A stretch of 64,000 nucleotides of DNA. Origin: Ideonella_A sakaiensis_A. Its GTDB lineage: Bacteria > Pseudomonadota > Gammaproteobacteria > Burkholderiales > Burkholderiaceae_C. Position numbers and translations under genes: made by a program. The notes under the pieces are model-generated. The model had not been told where the DNA came from and ran no database searches. It was given only the letters and a program-made list of their open reading frames with translations. Each line of letters starts with the position of its first letter. The first letter of the stretch is position 1. Below, in pieces: positions 27,948 through 35,435 of this stretch. Location of the stretch: the NCBI RefSeq assembly GCF_048320135.1, contig NZ_CP182947.1, positions 2,170,001 to 2,234,000 of the forward strand. The letters are read 5' to 3'.

Positions 27948-29702
27948 TCAGCGAAATGCAGCCGCGTCGAGCGGCGCGCTGGCCGGACGACACTGGAATG
28001 GCAACTGCTCGGCCGGCTGCGCGCCATCGCAGACGGCCAAAAAGGCCTGCGAACCCGGATTGCCGAATTCACGCAGCCGATCGGCCAGATGGCGGGCGCG
28101 GCGTTGGTCGCCAAGTTCGTCGAATGCCTTGGCCCAGGCCATCATCAGGCGGGTATCGAGCAGAAAATGGCTCGCATGCTCGAAGGCCGGCAGCTCCTGC
28201 GACGGCCGTTCGGCCGTGGTCGCCTGCGCGTAATGGGCATGGTGGGCAAAAAAGACGCTGCGCTTGCCGTCGGCAATCCGCTGCCCAAGCGGTGCCGCAT
28301 CGGCAGGCGGCGAAAAGATCACGACGATCTTGCGGTAGTCGTGCACCGCGAAAGCGGTTCCGGCCAGCATCACCACCGCGGCGAGCCGCAGCGTCTGATT
28401 TCCATGGCCGGCCCGTTCTGCCTCCGGTGGCGCCGCCGCAGACGACGGCGCCAGGCAGATGCCGATCGCAAACATCGTCGGCAGCAGAAAATGCAGGTAC
28501 CACAACGGGTATTCGAGCAGGCTGTGCAACAGGATCAGCAGGATCAGCAGCAGCGGCGCACGAGCCGCTGGCCGTGCACTGTCGGCGCGCCAGCAGCGCC
28601 AAATGCTCAGTGCAGCAGCGGCGAGCAGCAGCATGCCGAGCGGAATGCCGAGTTCGACCAGCCACTGCAACACGAGGTTGTGGCTGTGGTCGTAGAACTG
28701 CGTCGGGCGGCCCGGAAACGGCGTCAGCGTCCAGACCAGGTTGAATTCGCCGAATCCGACGCCGAACAGCGGATGGCTGCGGATCAACTCGACGGTATTC
28801 GACCAGATCGCGAAACGCGCGCTCGACACATCGCCGCCGCTGGCGATGCGGTCGACCGCATCGGCGCTGCCGAGCGACGCGGCGGCCCACCATTTGAACA
28901 ACCACCAGCCGACGGCATAGGCCACCGGCAGCAGCCACAACAGCCGCCGTGACGACGACGACAGGCTGCGGTCGACGACACCCCAGCCGGCCAGCAGCAC
29001 GATGCCGAGCGCGCCGGTGCGCGAGCCGGTCAATACGACGGCGGCAACCAGCAGCAGCGCCGACAGCCAGAGCGCCAAGCGGGGCAGCGCGGACGTTTCC
29101 CGCAGCCAGATCACGCCGACGATGGCCCACAACGCGAGTGAACTGAGGTGATTCGGCTGACGCAGATTGGCCGATGCACGCCCGACGTATGAACTACCAC
29201 TGATCAATGCGTTGCCGGTCCACTCGGGCTGGAAAATCTGCACTGCGGCAAACAGTGCACTGAGCAGGCCGGCCGCCACCAGCGGAAAAAACAGCAACCG
29301 CAATGCGTCTGCAGCAAACGGCCCGGCGCCGAAAGTCGCGCCTGCGAGCAGCAGCAGCACCGCGCCGGCCAGACAGGCCACCGCCGACCAGGCCAGGCTG
29401 GCTGGCAGGCCATGCACCGCCACTGACGCGGCCGCGGCCGCGATCAGGCAGAGCAGGATCAGCAGCATCGGCGCCACGGCGGCAATCACGCGGCGCAGCG
29501 GCGGCAGCGTCACAGCGGCGCGCTGCGACAGCATCACGACCAGCAGCGCCCACGCGGCCCAGGCGGCGATCTGGTTGACGAAGGTCGATGTCGGCGGCAG
29601 GCTGTAGGTCAGCAGCCAGGGCAGGCTCAGGGCCAGCAGCAGCACGCCAGCATTGGCCGACGGCAGCAGGCGTGATGGTTCGGGGGCAGGATGGGATCGC
29701 AT
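27948..29702 (-). CDS. pglL: PglL/TfpO-type O-oligosaccharyltransferase (Wzy_C family)
   Basis: A 584-residue polytopic membrane protein with about a dozen hydrophobic helices. The Wzy_C region carries TGSRTGALGIVLLAG followed by a large periplasmic loop with HPLFGVGFGEFNLVW and the conserved His pair in YDHSHNLVLQWLVELGIPLG. The protein ends with a soluble C-terminal domain (SHFLLDTRLMMAWAKAFDELG, FGNPGSQAFLAVC) typical of pilin glycosylases. PglL/PilO enzymes transfer lipid-linked glycans to Ser/Thr of type IV pilins in the periplasm. It lies about 160 bases downstream of two pilin genes on the same strand, which is the expected context. O-antigen ligase is the main alternative. Confidence 0.88.
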   Translation of the reverse strand: MRSHPAPEPSRLLPSANAGVLLLALSLPWLLTYSLPPTSTFVNQIAAWAAWALLVVMLSQRAAVTLPPLRRVIAAVAPMLLILLCLIAAAAASVAVHGLPASLAWSAVACLAGAVLLLLAGATFGAGPFAADALRLLFFPLVAAGLLSALFAAVQIFQPEWTGNALISGSSYVGRASANLRQPNHLSSLALWAIVGVIWLRETSALPRLALWLSALLLVAAVVLTGSRTGALGIVLLAGWGVVDRSLSSSSRRLLWLLPVAYAVGWWLFKWWAAASLGSADAVDRIASGGDVSSARFAIWSNTVELIRSHPLFGVGFGEFNLVWTLTPFPGRPTQFYDHSHNLVLQWLVELGIPLGMLLLAAAALSIWRCWRADSARPAARAPLLLILLILLHSLLEYPLWYLHFLLPTMFAIGICLAPSSAAAPPEAERAGHGNQTLRLAAVVMLAGTAFAVHDYRKIVVIFSPPADAAPLGQRIADGKRSVFFAHHAHYAQATTAERPSQELPAFEHASHFLLDTRLMMAWAKAFDELGDQRRARHLADRLREFGNPGSQAFLAVCDGAQPAEQLPFQCRPASAPLDAAAFR

Positions 29703-29815
29703 CAGCCGGAAGTGTCGGCGATTCCGGATCCTCAGGAGCCGCGCGGTGAGGGAGTTGGCGACTGGGCGCATCGCGCGCGGCCGCTGCATCTCATCGTCAG
29801 CGCAGCAAAGACAAA

Positions 29816-29835
29816 GGGGCGGCTTGCGCCGCCCC
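29816..29835 (-). terminator. Terminator after pilin gene 1
   Basis: GGGGCGGC (29816-29823) pairs with GCCGCCCC (29828-29835) around TTGC. On the minus strand it is followed by TTTGTCTTTG. It lies about 30 bases beyond the pilin stop at 29862 and before the oligosaccharyltransferase gene, so most pilin transcription may end here. The same hairpin core recurs after pilin gene 2. Confidence 0.75.
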
Positions 29836-29861
29836 TCGGTGTATCAGGTCAGGACCGGATA

Positions 29862-30344
29862 TCAGCCGCGGCACGAACCCGGCAGATACTTCTTCTCGAT
29901 GTTGGTGCCGGTGCCACCGCAGACCCACTTCGTGATGTTGACACCAACATCGGTCGCGGTCAGCGGCGTCGACTCGTCCTTGTACGGGATCAGCGTCAGC
30001 GCGTTGTTGGTGCCCAGCGCCTTGATGCCGGCGTCCGTGCCATCGGCGGTCACCGTGATCGTACCGGCGTTGGAAACTTCGACCTTGCTGACATATTTGG
30101 AGCTCTTCGTCGCCGGATCGGTATTGCAGGCGAACAGCGTGGCCGTCATCGGCGTGGTCGTCGTCGACTGCACGGTCTCGGTAACCGTGGTGCGGCACGA
30201 CGAAGCGGCCAGCACGACTTCAGACACCTTGGCGCGGACCGTGTAGTCCTGGTAAGCCGGCAGCGCGACCGCGGCGAGGATGCCGATGATCGCGACAACG
30301 ATCATCAGTTCGATCAGGGTAAAACCTTGTTGAACGCGTTTCAT
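29862..30344 (-). CDS. pilA: Type IV major pilin, copy 1
   Basis: A 160-residue type IVa prepilin. A short 7-residue leader (MKRVQQG) precedes the cleavage site before FTLIELMIVVAIIGI; Glu12, position 5 of the mature chain, is present. The hydrophobic N-terminal helix is followed by the conserved AYQDYTVRAKVSE segment. Cys50 and Cys73 flank a Thr-rich loop (TETVQSTTTTPMT), and Cys142 and Cys158 bracket a C-terminal D-region-like loop ending SCRG. The RBS is AGGAG. A sigma-54 site lies about 40 bases upstream. Residues 1-67 are identical to the second pilin and 17 substitutions follow. It is probably assembled by PilB/PilQ machinery encoded elsewhere. Confidence 0.95.
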   Translation of the reverse strand: MKRVQQGFTLIELMIVVAIIGILAAVALPAYQDYTVRAKVSEVVLAASSCRTTVTETVQSTTTTPMTATLFACNTDPATKSSKYVSKVEVSNAGTITVTADGTDAGIKALGTNNALTLIPYKDESTPLTATDVGVNITKWVCGGTGTNIEKKYLPGSCRG

Positions 30345-30383
30345 GAGAATCTCCTGGAAGGGGTGGGAATGCCCAATGCCATG

Positions 30384-30399
30384 TGCACGCCGCGTGCCA
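30384..30399 (-). promoter_or_regulatory. Sigma-54 promoter of pilin gene 1
   Basis: On the minus strand the sequence reads TGGCAC-GCGGC-GTGCA (TGGCAC = 30394-30399, GTGCA = 30384-30388). This matches the RpoN consensus TGGCAC-N5-TTGCA with one mismatch and exact -24/-12 spacing. The implied start site is about 25-30 bases before the ATG at 30344. Pilin genes of Pseudomonas and Neisseria relatives carry RpoN sites, which fits. Confidence 0.8.
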
Positions 30400-30440
30400 G
30401 CCAGGGCTCGCCTGGAAACTCGCAATATCGGGTTCCATAT

Positions 30441-30507
30441 TGACAAATTTCGTCGCGTCTCGCGATTTGCGGCAGGCGCAATTTGTCGCCGCTGACAGGA
30501 TTTGTCA
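30441..30507 (-). promoter_or_regulatory. Candidate upstream activator (PilR-type) sites for pilin gene 1
   Basis: TGACA/TGTCA half-sites cluster 45-110 bases upstream of the sigma-54 promoter: TGACA at 30441-30445, TTGTCG at 30483-30488, TGACA at 30493-30497 and TTGTCA at 30502-30507, the last two forming an inverted pair. Sigma-54 promoters need an upstream-bound activator, and PilR sites in Pseudomonas contain TGTC-type elements. The similar TGTCA/TGACA cluster before pilin 2 supports a regulatory role. Confidence 0.55.
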
Positions 30508-30571
30508 TCAACCGTCCCAGCGGCTGCTATGGTCACGCAATGGCCGAATCCGGCCTAGTCCGGCTGGACGC

Positions 30572-30600
30572 AAAAAGGGCGGCTTGCGCCGCCCTTTTTT
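30572..30600 (-). terminator. Terminator after pilin gene 2
   Basis: GGGCGGC (30577-30583) pairs with GCCGCCC (30588-30594) around TTGC, flanked by AAAAA on one side and TTTTTT on the other, so it can work on both strands. On the minus strand it ends transcription about 17 bases after the pilin stop at 30617. It therefore separates the two pilins into two transcription units. Confidence 0.9.
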
Positions 30601-30616
30601 CTGTCAGATCTGCAAA

Positions 30617-31099
30617 TCAGCCGCGGCACGAACCCGGCAGATATTTCTTCTCGATCGTGGTGCCGGTGCCTCCGCAGACCCACTTGCTGATGTTGACACC
30701 GACGTCGGTGGCGGTCAGCGGAGTCGTATCGTCCTTGAAAGGAACCAGCGTCAGCTTGTTATTCGTGTCCAGCGCCTTGATGCCGCTCGCCGTGCCATCG
30801 GCGGTGACGGTAATCGCACCAGCGTTCGAGACCTCGATCGTGTTGACGTACTTGGAGCTCTTCGTCGCGGGATCCGAATTGCAGGCGAACAGGGCCGATG
30901 TCATCGGCGTGGTCGTCGTCGACTGGACCGTCTCGGTGACCGTGGTGCGGCACGACGAAGCGGCCAGCACGACTTCAGACACCTTGGCGCGGACCGTGTA
31001 GTCCTGGTAGGCCGGCAGCGCGACGGCGGCGAGGATGCCGATGATCGCGACAACGATCATCAGTTCGATCAGGGTAAAACCTTGTTGAACGCGTTTCAT
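30617..31099 (-). CDS. pilA: Type IV major pilin, copy 2
   Basis: A 160-residue prepilin, the tandem paralogue of the one at 29862. It has the same 7-residue leader, FTLIE processing motif, four cysteines and SCRG C-terminus. The first 67 residues are identical to copy 1 and nearly identical at the DNA level. All 17 amino-acid differences lie after residue 67, mostly conservative and in the surface-exposed globular half (for example SALFACNSD against TATLFACNTD, and DTNNKL against GTNNAL). The RBS is AGGAGT. It has its own sigma-54 promoter and terminator, so the two pilins can be expressed independently. Confidence 0.95.
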   Translation of the reverse strand: MKRVQQGFTLIELMIVVAIIGILAAVALPAYQDYTVRAKVSEVVLAASSCRTTVTETVQSTTTTPMTSALFACNSDPATKSSKYVNTIEVSNAGAITVTADGTASGIKALDTNNKLTLVPFKDDTTPLTATDVGVNISKWVCGGTGTTIEKKYLPGSCRG

Positions 31100-31135
31100 G
31101 GGGACTCCTCGGGGTGGATGGGATGCTCCGAAGAT

Positions 31136-31151
31136 CGCATGCGCCGTGCCA
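31136..31151 (-). promoter_or_regulatory. Sigma-54 promoter of pilin gene 2
   Basis: On the minus strand it reads TGGCAC-GGCGC-ATGCG (TGGCAC = 31146-31151, ATGCG = 31136-31140). The -24 element is perfect and the invariant GC of the -12 element is correctly spaced. It lies 37 bases upstream of the pilin ATG at 31099, close to the distance seen for pilin 1. Confidence 0.75.
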
Positions 31152-31233
31152 GGGCATCTGAGGCCTGATCGACCGCAAAAAGCGCCGAAAAGTGACCAGA
31201 AACGTCACATTTGCCGGCACGCCCTGCGTTCTG

Positions 31234-31257
31234 TGTCACAGCTGACAAGAATTGTCA
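31234..31257 (-). promoter_or_regulatory. Candidate upstream activator sites for pilin gene 2
   Basis: TGTCA (31234-31238), TGACA (31243-31247) and TTGTCA (31252-31257) form closely spaced inverted repeats about 85-105 bases upstream of the sigma-54 site. A further GTCAC lies at 31204-31208. The arrangement resembles the cluster before pilin 1 and is a plausible PilR-type binding region. Confidence 0.55.
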
Positions 31258-31297
31258 CTTGCGGCGGGGGCCGGCCGGCACGACCTCGACCGGCGGC

Positions 31298-32074
31298 TCA
31301 GCCGAAATTCATCACCTGCCCGATCTGCAAGGCATCGAGCCGCTGGTCGACCGCCAACTCGGCAAGCTCGGCCATCACGGTCGTCCGTTCGCCCGGCTTG
31401 ATGTGGGTGACATAGACCAGAACACCGGGCGCCAGTGACGCCAGTTCGATCTGCAGTTGAGAAGGGCACAGGTGACCGCTGACCTGCGCCAGTTCGAGAT
31501 CATCGTTGCCGAATGCCGTCTCGATCACCAGAAAATGGACGTCCAGACCGGCCAGACGTTTCCACAACGCCGGATTCGGACCGGTATCGCCGGTGAAGAC
31601 CCAATAGCCCTGCTTACCGCGGATCGCAAAACCGACCGCCGGCACCGTATGTGCCGCCGGCAGCACCTCGATCTCGCGACCGCACAGTTGCAGCCGGTCG
31701 CCGACCTCGAACGGCGCGAAGTCGAGCACCGGTTGCTCGGTGCTCGGCAGGCGGGTGAAATCGGGCCAGATGATGCCGTTGAAGATGTGGTCCCGCAGCG
31801 CAGCAATCGTTGCCGGCAGCGCATGCACGGTGACCGGGCCGCGCCCGGCGGCGCCGCGGATATTCATCACCGCATCGGCGAGCAGCGCGATCGAAACCAC
31901 GTGGTCGAGATGGGAATGGCTGATGCAGATGTGTTCGATGCGCGCCAGCTGGCCCAGTGTCAGGTCGCCGACGCCGGTGCCGGCATCGATCAATACGCCT
32001 TCGTCGAGCAGAAAGGCCGTGGTCCGGCAACCGGCCGCAATCGCGCCGGAGCAGCCGAGCACGCGGATGCTCAT
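31298..32074 (-). CDS. MBL-fold hydrolase, class II cyclic-nucleotide phosphodiesterase-like
   Basis: A 258-residue metallo-beta-lactamase-fold protein with the metal-binding motif HSHLDH at residues 53-58. Further ligands are expected in LPAAHTVPAVGFAI, FTGDTGPNP and the late THIKPGE. The overall pattern (CRTTAFLLDEGVLIDAGTGVGDL near the N-terminus) is that of bacterial class II 3',5'-cyclic nucleotide phosphodiesterases (yeast PDE1-like), which would hydrolyse cAMP or cGMP. The ATG at 32074 gives the standard start MSIRVLGCSG. It lies upstream of the pilins on the same strand, but its stop is 40 bases from the pilin activator region. A cAMP role is inferred, not shown. Confidence 0.78.
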   Translation of the reverse strand: MSIRVLGCSGAIAAGCRTTAFLLDEGVLIDAGTGVGDLTLGQLARIEHICISHSHLDHVVSIALLADAVMNIRGAAGRGPVTVHALPATIAALRDHIFNGIIWPDFTRLPSTEQPVLDFAPFEVGDRLQLCGREIEVLPAAHTVPAVGFAIRGKQGYWVFTGDTGPNPALWKRLAGLDVHFLVIETAFGNDDLELAQVSGHLCPSQLQIELASLAPGVLVYVTHIKPGERTTVMAELAELAVDQRLDALQIGQVMNFG

Positions 32075-32349
32075 GGTGTCTGACCTCGGACGGCGGCGGA
32101 TGGCAGCAGCATCGGCGGAGTGCCCGGCGGCGGGTGGTGCCCGGACGGCGCAGGCCGGCCCGCTCGGGCATGAAGTGATCACGGAAACGATGGCCTATCG
32201 TGGCAGCAATGTCAGGCGTCGCACCGGAACGGCACAGGCAATCCGCTGCCGTCCGTGAGATCGGTCACGAACGCAGAACCTCGCTGCTGCTGCCCATTCT
32301 GAACCGATTCAGCCCGGACCGGCGGATTCGCCGGCGCGGAGGACGGCTG

Positions 32350-33003
32350 TCAGGCCTGCACGAACTGCATCTGTGTACCGGCCAGTTCGATCACGTCGCC
32401 GTTTTTCAACGGCGCGGTTTCGCCGACCAGCGGCTGGCCGTTGACGAGCGGCCGGTTCGCGCCGTCGACATGGGCAAACAGGTAGCCGTTTGGCCGCTTG
32501 GTGATCGATGCAACCTGCACGCCGGGTTTGCCGACGGTCGTCACGACCTTGGTCAGCACCATTTCGCGCCCGGCTGCAGCGCCGTTCAAGACCTTGATCG
32601 ACGCCGGTGCAACCGAGCCGGACAGGTTGCCGAGCCCGGACGGATTGAAACTCGAATGGGCACCGGTGGCGCTGGCGTCGGCCCGGAACACCTGTGTCTT
32701 CTCGTAGCCGCCGCCGTCGTCGACGAGGTATTTGATCTTGTATTTACCGATCTCGACCGAATCGTTGTGGCTGAGCAGCTGCTTCTTGACCGCCTTGCCG
32801 TTGATGTAGGTGCCGTTGGTGCTGTTCAGATCCTCGATGAAGACGTCATTGCCGGCTTTCTGCAACACCGCATGTTCGCCGCTGACCGCGAGGTTGTCGA
32901 TCACGATGTCGTTGTACGGGCGCCGGCCAAGGGTGGTTTTCTCCTTGGTCAACTCGACTTCCTTGATCACCACACCTTCCAGAGAAACGATCAGTTTTCC
33001 CAT
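32350..33003 (-). CDS. Double FHA-domain protein
   Basis: A 217-residue protein from the ATG at 33003. The first FHA domain (about residues 20-90) is complete, with TLGRRPYNDIVI, the phosphothreonine-binding VSGEHAVL and LNSTNGTYING. The second half (about 130-217) resembles a degenerate FHA (VTTVGKPGVQVASI, PLVNGQPLVGETAPLKNGDVIEL) but lacks the Ser-x-x-His motif. A Ser/Gly/Ala linker with a TQVF element joins them; its threonine could itself be phosphorylated. FHA domains bind phosphothreonine. The gene is 18 bases downstream of a PP2C phosphatase and follows a Ser/Thr kinase, so it is probably the adaptor of that pair. Confidence 0.92.
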   Translation of the reverse strand: MGKLIVSLEGVVIKEVELTKEKTTLGRRPYNDIVIDNLAVSGEHAVLQKAGNDVFIEDLNSTNGTYINGKAVKKQLLSHNDSVEIGKYKIKYLVDDGGGYEKTQVFRADASATGAHSSFNPSGLGNLSGSVAPASIKVLNGAAAGREMVLTKVVTTVGKPGVQVASITKRPNGYLFAHVDGANRPLVNGQPLVGETAPLKNGDVIELAGTQMQFVQA

Positions 33004-33021
33004 CTTCAACCTCGAGGTCTC

Positions 33022-33801
33022 TTAACGCCGGAATTGCCACCAGGGCCTGGCGCTGGTCGCTGCGCTGGCTCTTACGAGTATCACCGAAATGTTGTCCCTG
33101 CCGCCTGCGGCATTGGCGGCAGCCAGCAGCGCCTGGCCGCTGGCCTGAAGCGAGTCTCCATCTTTCAGCAGCCGCTCGATCAACGGACGATCGACCATGT
33201 CCGTCAGGCCGTCGGAACAGAACAGATAGACATCGCCGGCAAGCACATCGTGGCCGTGCAGTTCGAGCTGGACTTCCGACTCGACGCCGACGGCACGGGT
33301 CACCAGATTCTTGTTCGCCGCCGAGGCTGCCTGTTCGGCGGTGATCAGCCCGGCGTCGATCTGCTCCTGCAGCAGCGAATGGTCGCGGGTGATCTGGCGC
33401 AGCGTGCCATCGCGCAGTCGATAGGCGCGCGAGTCGCCGATGTGGCCGAGCAGCAACCGCGCATCGCGGAAAACTCCGGTGACCAGCGTCGTACCCATGC
33501 CGGCGTGGCGCGCATCGGTATTGGCGGAACTGAAGATCGCCTGGTTGACGTTGTCGACGCACAGCGTCATTGCACGCCGCACCTCGCCATCGGTGGCCGA
33601 CGCAGCGGCTTCCGACAGCCAGCGACCGAGATCGCCGACCAGAATCGAGGTCGCCATGCTGCTCGCGACTTCGCCCGCGTTGTAGCCCCCCATCCCATCG
33701 GCCAGCACGACGAGGCGGTTCTTTTCGTCGACCGCGATCGAATCCTCGTTGTTGCTGCGCGAGCGGCCGGTGTCGGTGATGCTGAAGAACTCGAATTCCA
33801 T
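33022..33801 (-). CDS. PP2C-family Ser/Thr protein phosphatase
   Basis: A 259-residue PPM/PP2C phosphatase. Metal-ligand motifs are present: NNEDS near residues 17-21, VLADGMGGYNAGE starting at 32, GDSRAYRLRDG, ITRDHS, LFCSDGLTDMV and GGRDNISVILV. This is the PrpC/PppA-type soluble form with no membrane helix. It lies between the kinase gene (93 bases upstream) and the FHA gene (18 bases downstream) on the same strand, giving a writer-eraser-reader operon. It presumably reverses phosphorylation by the upstream kinase. Confidence 0.95.
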   Translation of the reverse strand: MEFEFFSITDTGRSRSNNEDSIAVDEKNRLVVLADGMGGYNAGEVASSMATSILVGDLGRWLSEAAASATDGEVRRAMTLCVDNVNQAIFSSANTDARHAGMGTTLVTGVFRDARLLLGHIGDSRAYRLRDGTLRQITRDHSLLQEQIDAGLITAEQAASAANKNLVTRAVGVESEVQLELHGHDVLAGDVYLFCSDGLTDMVDRPLIERLLKDGDSLQASGQALLAAANAAGGRDNISVILVRASAATSARPWWQFRR

Positions 33802-33894
33802 GGTGAAAGCGCGCCGGCTTGATCGCAGGTGAAGATCACCCGCCCGTTCCTCAGAGGGCTGATGGTCCGGAATTGTGCATTGTCGCTCGTCTGT

Positions 33895-35316
33895 TCAGCG
33901 CTGTTGGCGAATCGTCGCCGCATAGGGATCGGTCGTCGGCTCTGCTGCCGGCGGCGCGGCTGCTGCGCCCGCCATCGCCGGTCCGGCCCAGGCGGCCGCC
34001 GGCTGGCTCAGATCGACCTGGCGCAGCTCGGCTGCCATCTGGTTGCCATCGGCATGGCGGTCGGCCGGATTTTTCTGCAGCGCGCGCGCGAGCACGCGCG
34101 CCAGCGACTCCGGCAGCTCCGGCCGCACCGAACGGACATCAGGCGCGACGTCGTTGGCGATGCGGAACATCAGCTTGGCCATCGAATCGGCCTGGAACGG
34201 CAACTGGCCGGCGACCAGCTGATACAGCATCACCGCCAGCGAATAGAGGTCGGAACGTCCGTCGATGCGCTGCCCGGCCAGATGTTCCGGCGACATGAAA
34301 CTCGGTGTGCCGAGCACGGTGCCGGTGCGCGTGCGGCTGGCGTCGGTGACGCGCGCAATGCCGAAATCGGTGACCTTGATCGCGCCGGTCGGCAGGTGCA
34401 GCATCACGTTAGCCGGCTTGACATCGCGGTGGACGACGCCGCGCGAGTGGGCATAGGCCAGCGCCTCGGCAACCCGGACGCCGACGCGCACGACCACCGG
34501 CACCGGCAGCAGCTTGCCGGCGCCGGTGTAGCGCTGCAGATCCTGGCCTTTCAGGAATTCCATCGCGATATAGGCCAGTTCCTGCTCTTCGCCGACGTCG
34601 TAGATCGTCACGATGTCGCGGTGCTGCAGCCGGCCGGCTGTCTCGGCTTCGCGGAAGAAACGTTGCCTTGCCTCGTCGAGTTCCGCGCCATCGAACTCGC
34701 GGCCGAGCGCCATCGTCTTGATCGCGACCTGGCGGCCGAGCATCGTGTCGAAACCCTGATAGACGACACCCATCGAACCGCGGCCGATCACGCGGTCGAT
34801 GCGGTAGCGCCCGAGGCTGGTCCGCGACAGGTCGGACATTGCGACCCCGCCACGAGCGATGCCTTGCGGCGGCCTTGCGACCGCCGGCGCGGGCGCGCGC
34901 GCCTCGACAACCTGCGTGGGTGCGGATGCGCGCCGGTGCGGCGGCACCGCCTGCTCAGGCGGCAAACGCAGTGTGACGCTGGCCAGGCTCGGTCCGACCG
35001 CCTCCGGTTTCGGCGCCTGGGTGGTTGCTGGCTCGGCAAATTGGCTCGTCTGGGGATCGGGGTCCCGATCGGCCGACATTGCGGACGCGCTGCGTCTGCC
35101 GATCCACCAGCCCAGATGCCCGGCAAGCAAAGAGGCACCTGCAATCGCGGCCGCCAGCGGATCGAGCGGAATACCCAGCTGCGGCGACAGCAGCAGCAAC
35201 GGTGCAACGAGCAGGCTGAACGCCAGCGCCTGCCGGTCGGACAAGCGGCTCAATCCGAAGCGCAGATAGACACCGACGAGCAGCAGTGCCGACAGCAGAC
35301 CGAGCCAGAAGTTCAC
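33895..35316 (-). CDS. Ser/Thr protein kinase with N-terminal membrane helices
   Basis: A 473-residue protein. Unusually for bacterial Hanks kinases, the membrane segments come first (residues ~1-20, 29-48 and 53-73). A Pro/Ala linker follows, with the kinase domain at about 168-430. The glycine loop is GRGSMG (178-183), the ATP lysine K200 (VAIKTM), the catalytic loop HRDVKPAN (296-303), and DFG (317-319) with GTPSFMSPEH after it. All catalytic residues are present. The activation loop contains several Thr residues (RTRTGTVLGT) suitable for autophosphorylation. First gene of the kinase-PP2C-FHA set; an internal Met160 could produce a soluble form. Confidence 0.94.
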   Translation of the reverse strand: MNFWLGLLSALLLVGVYLRFGLSRLSDRQALAFSLLVAPLLLLSPQLGIPLDPLAAAIAGASLLAGHLGWWIGRRSASAMSADRDPDPQTSQFAEPATTQAPKPEAVGPSLASVTLRLPPEQAVPPHRRASAPTQVVEARAPAPAVARPPQGIARGGVAMSDLSRTSLGRYRIDRVIGRGSMGVVYQGFDTMLGRQVAIKTMALGREFDGAELDEARQRFFREAETAGRLQHRDIVTIYDVGEEQELAYIAMEFLKGQDLQRYTGAGKLLPVPVVVRVGVRVAEALAYAHSRGVVHRDVKPANVMLHLPTGAIKVTDFGIARVTDASRTRTGTVLGTPSFMSPEHLAGQRIDGRSDLYSLAVMLYQLVAGQLPFQADSMAKLMFRIANDVAPDVRSVRPELPESLARVLARALQKNPADRHADGNQMAAELRQVDLSQPAAAWAGPAMAGAAAAPPAAEPTTDPYAATIRQQR

Positions 35317-35435
35317 ATCGATGGATCCTGGACTAGCGGCAGTTCGGGCCGACCGACCAGCGGTCGAGCGACGGAAAGTCAGGGCGCCGCAGGATCAGGC
35401 GGCGCCCGCACCGCCCGACTGCCGACCCGGCGAGC

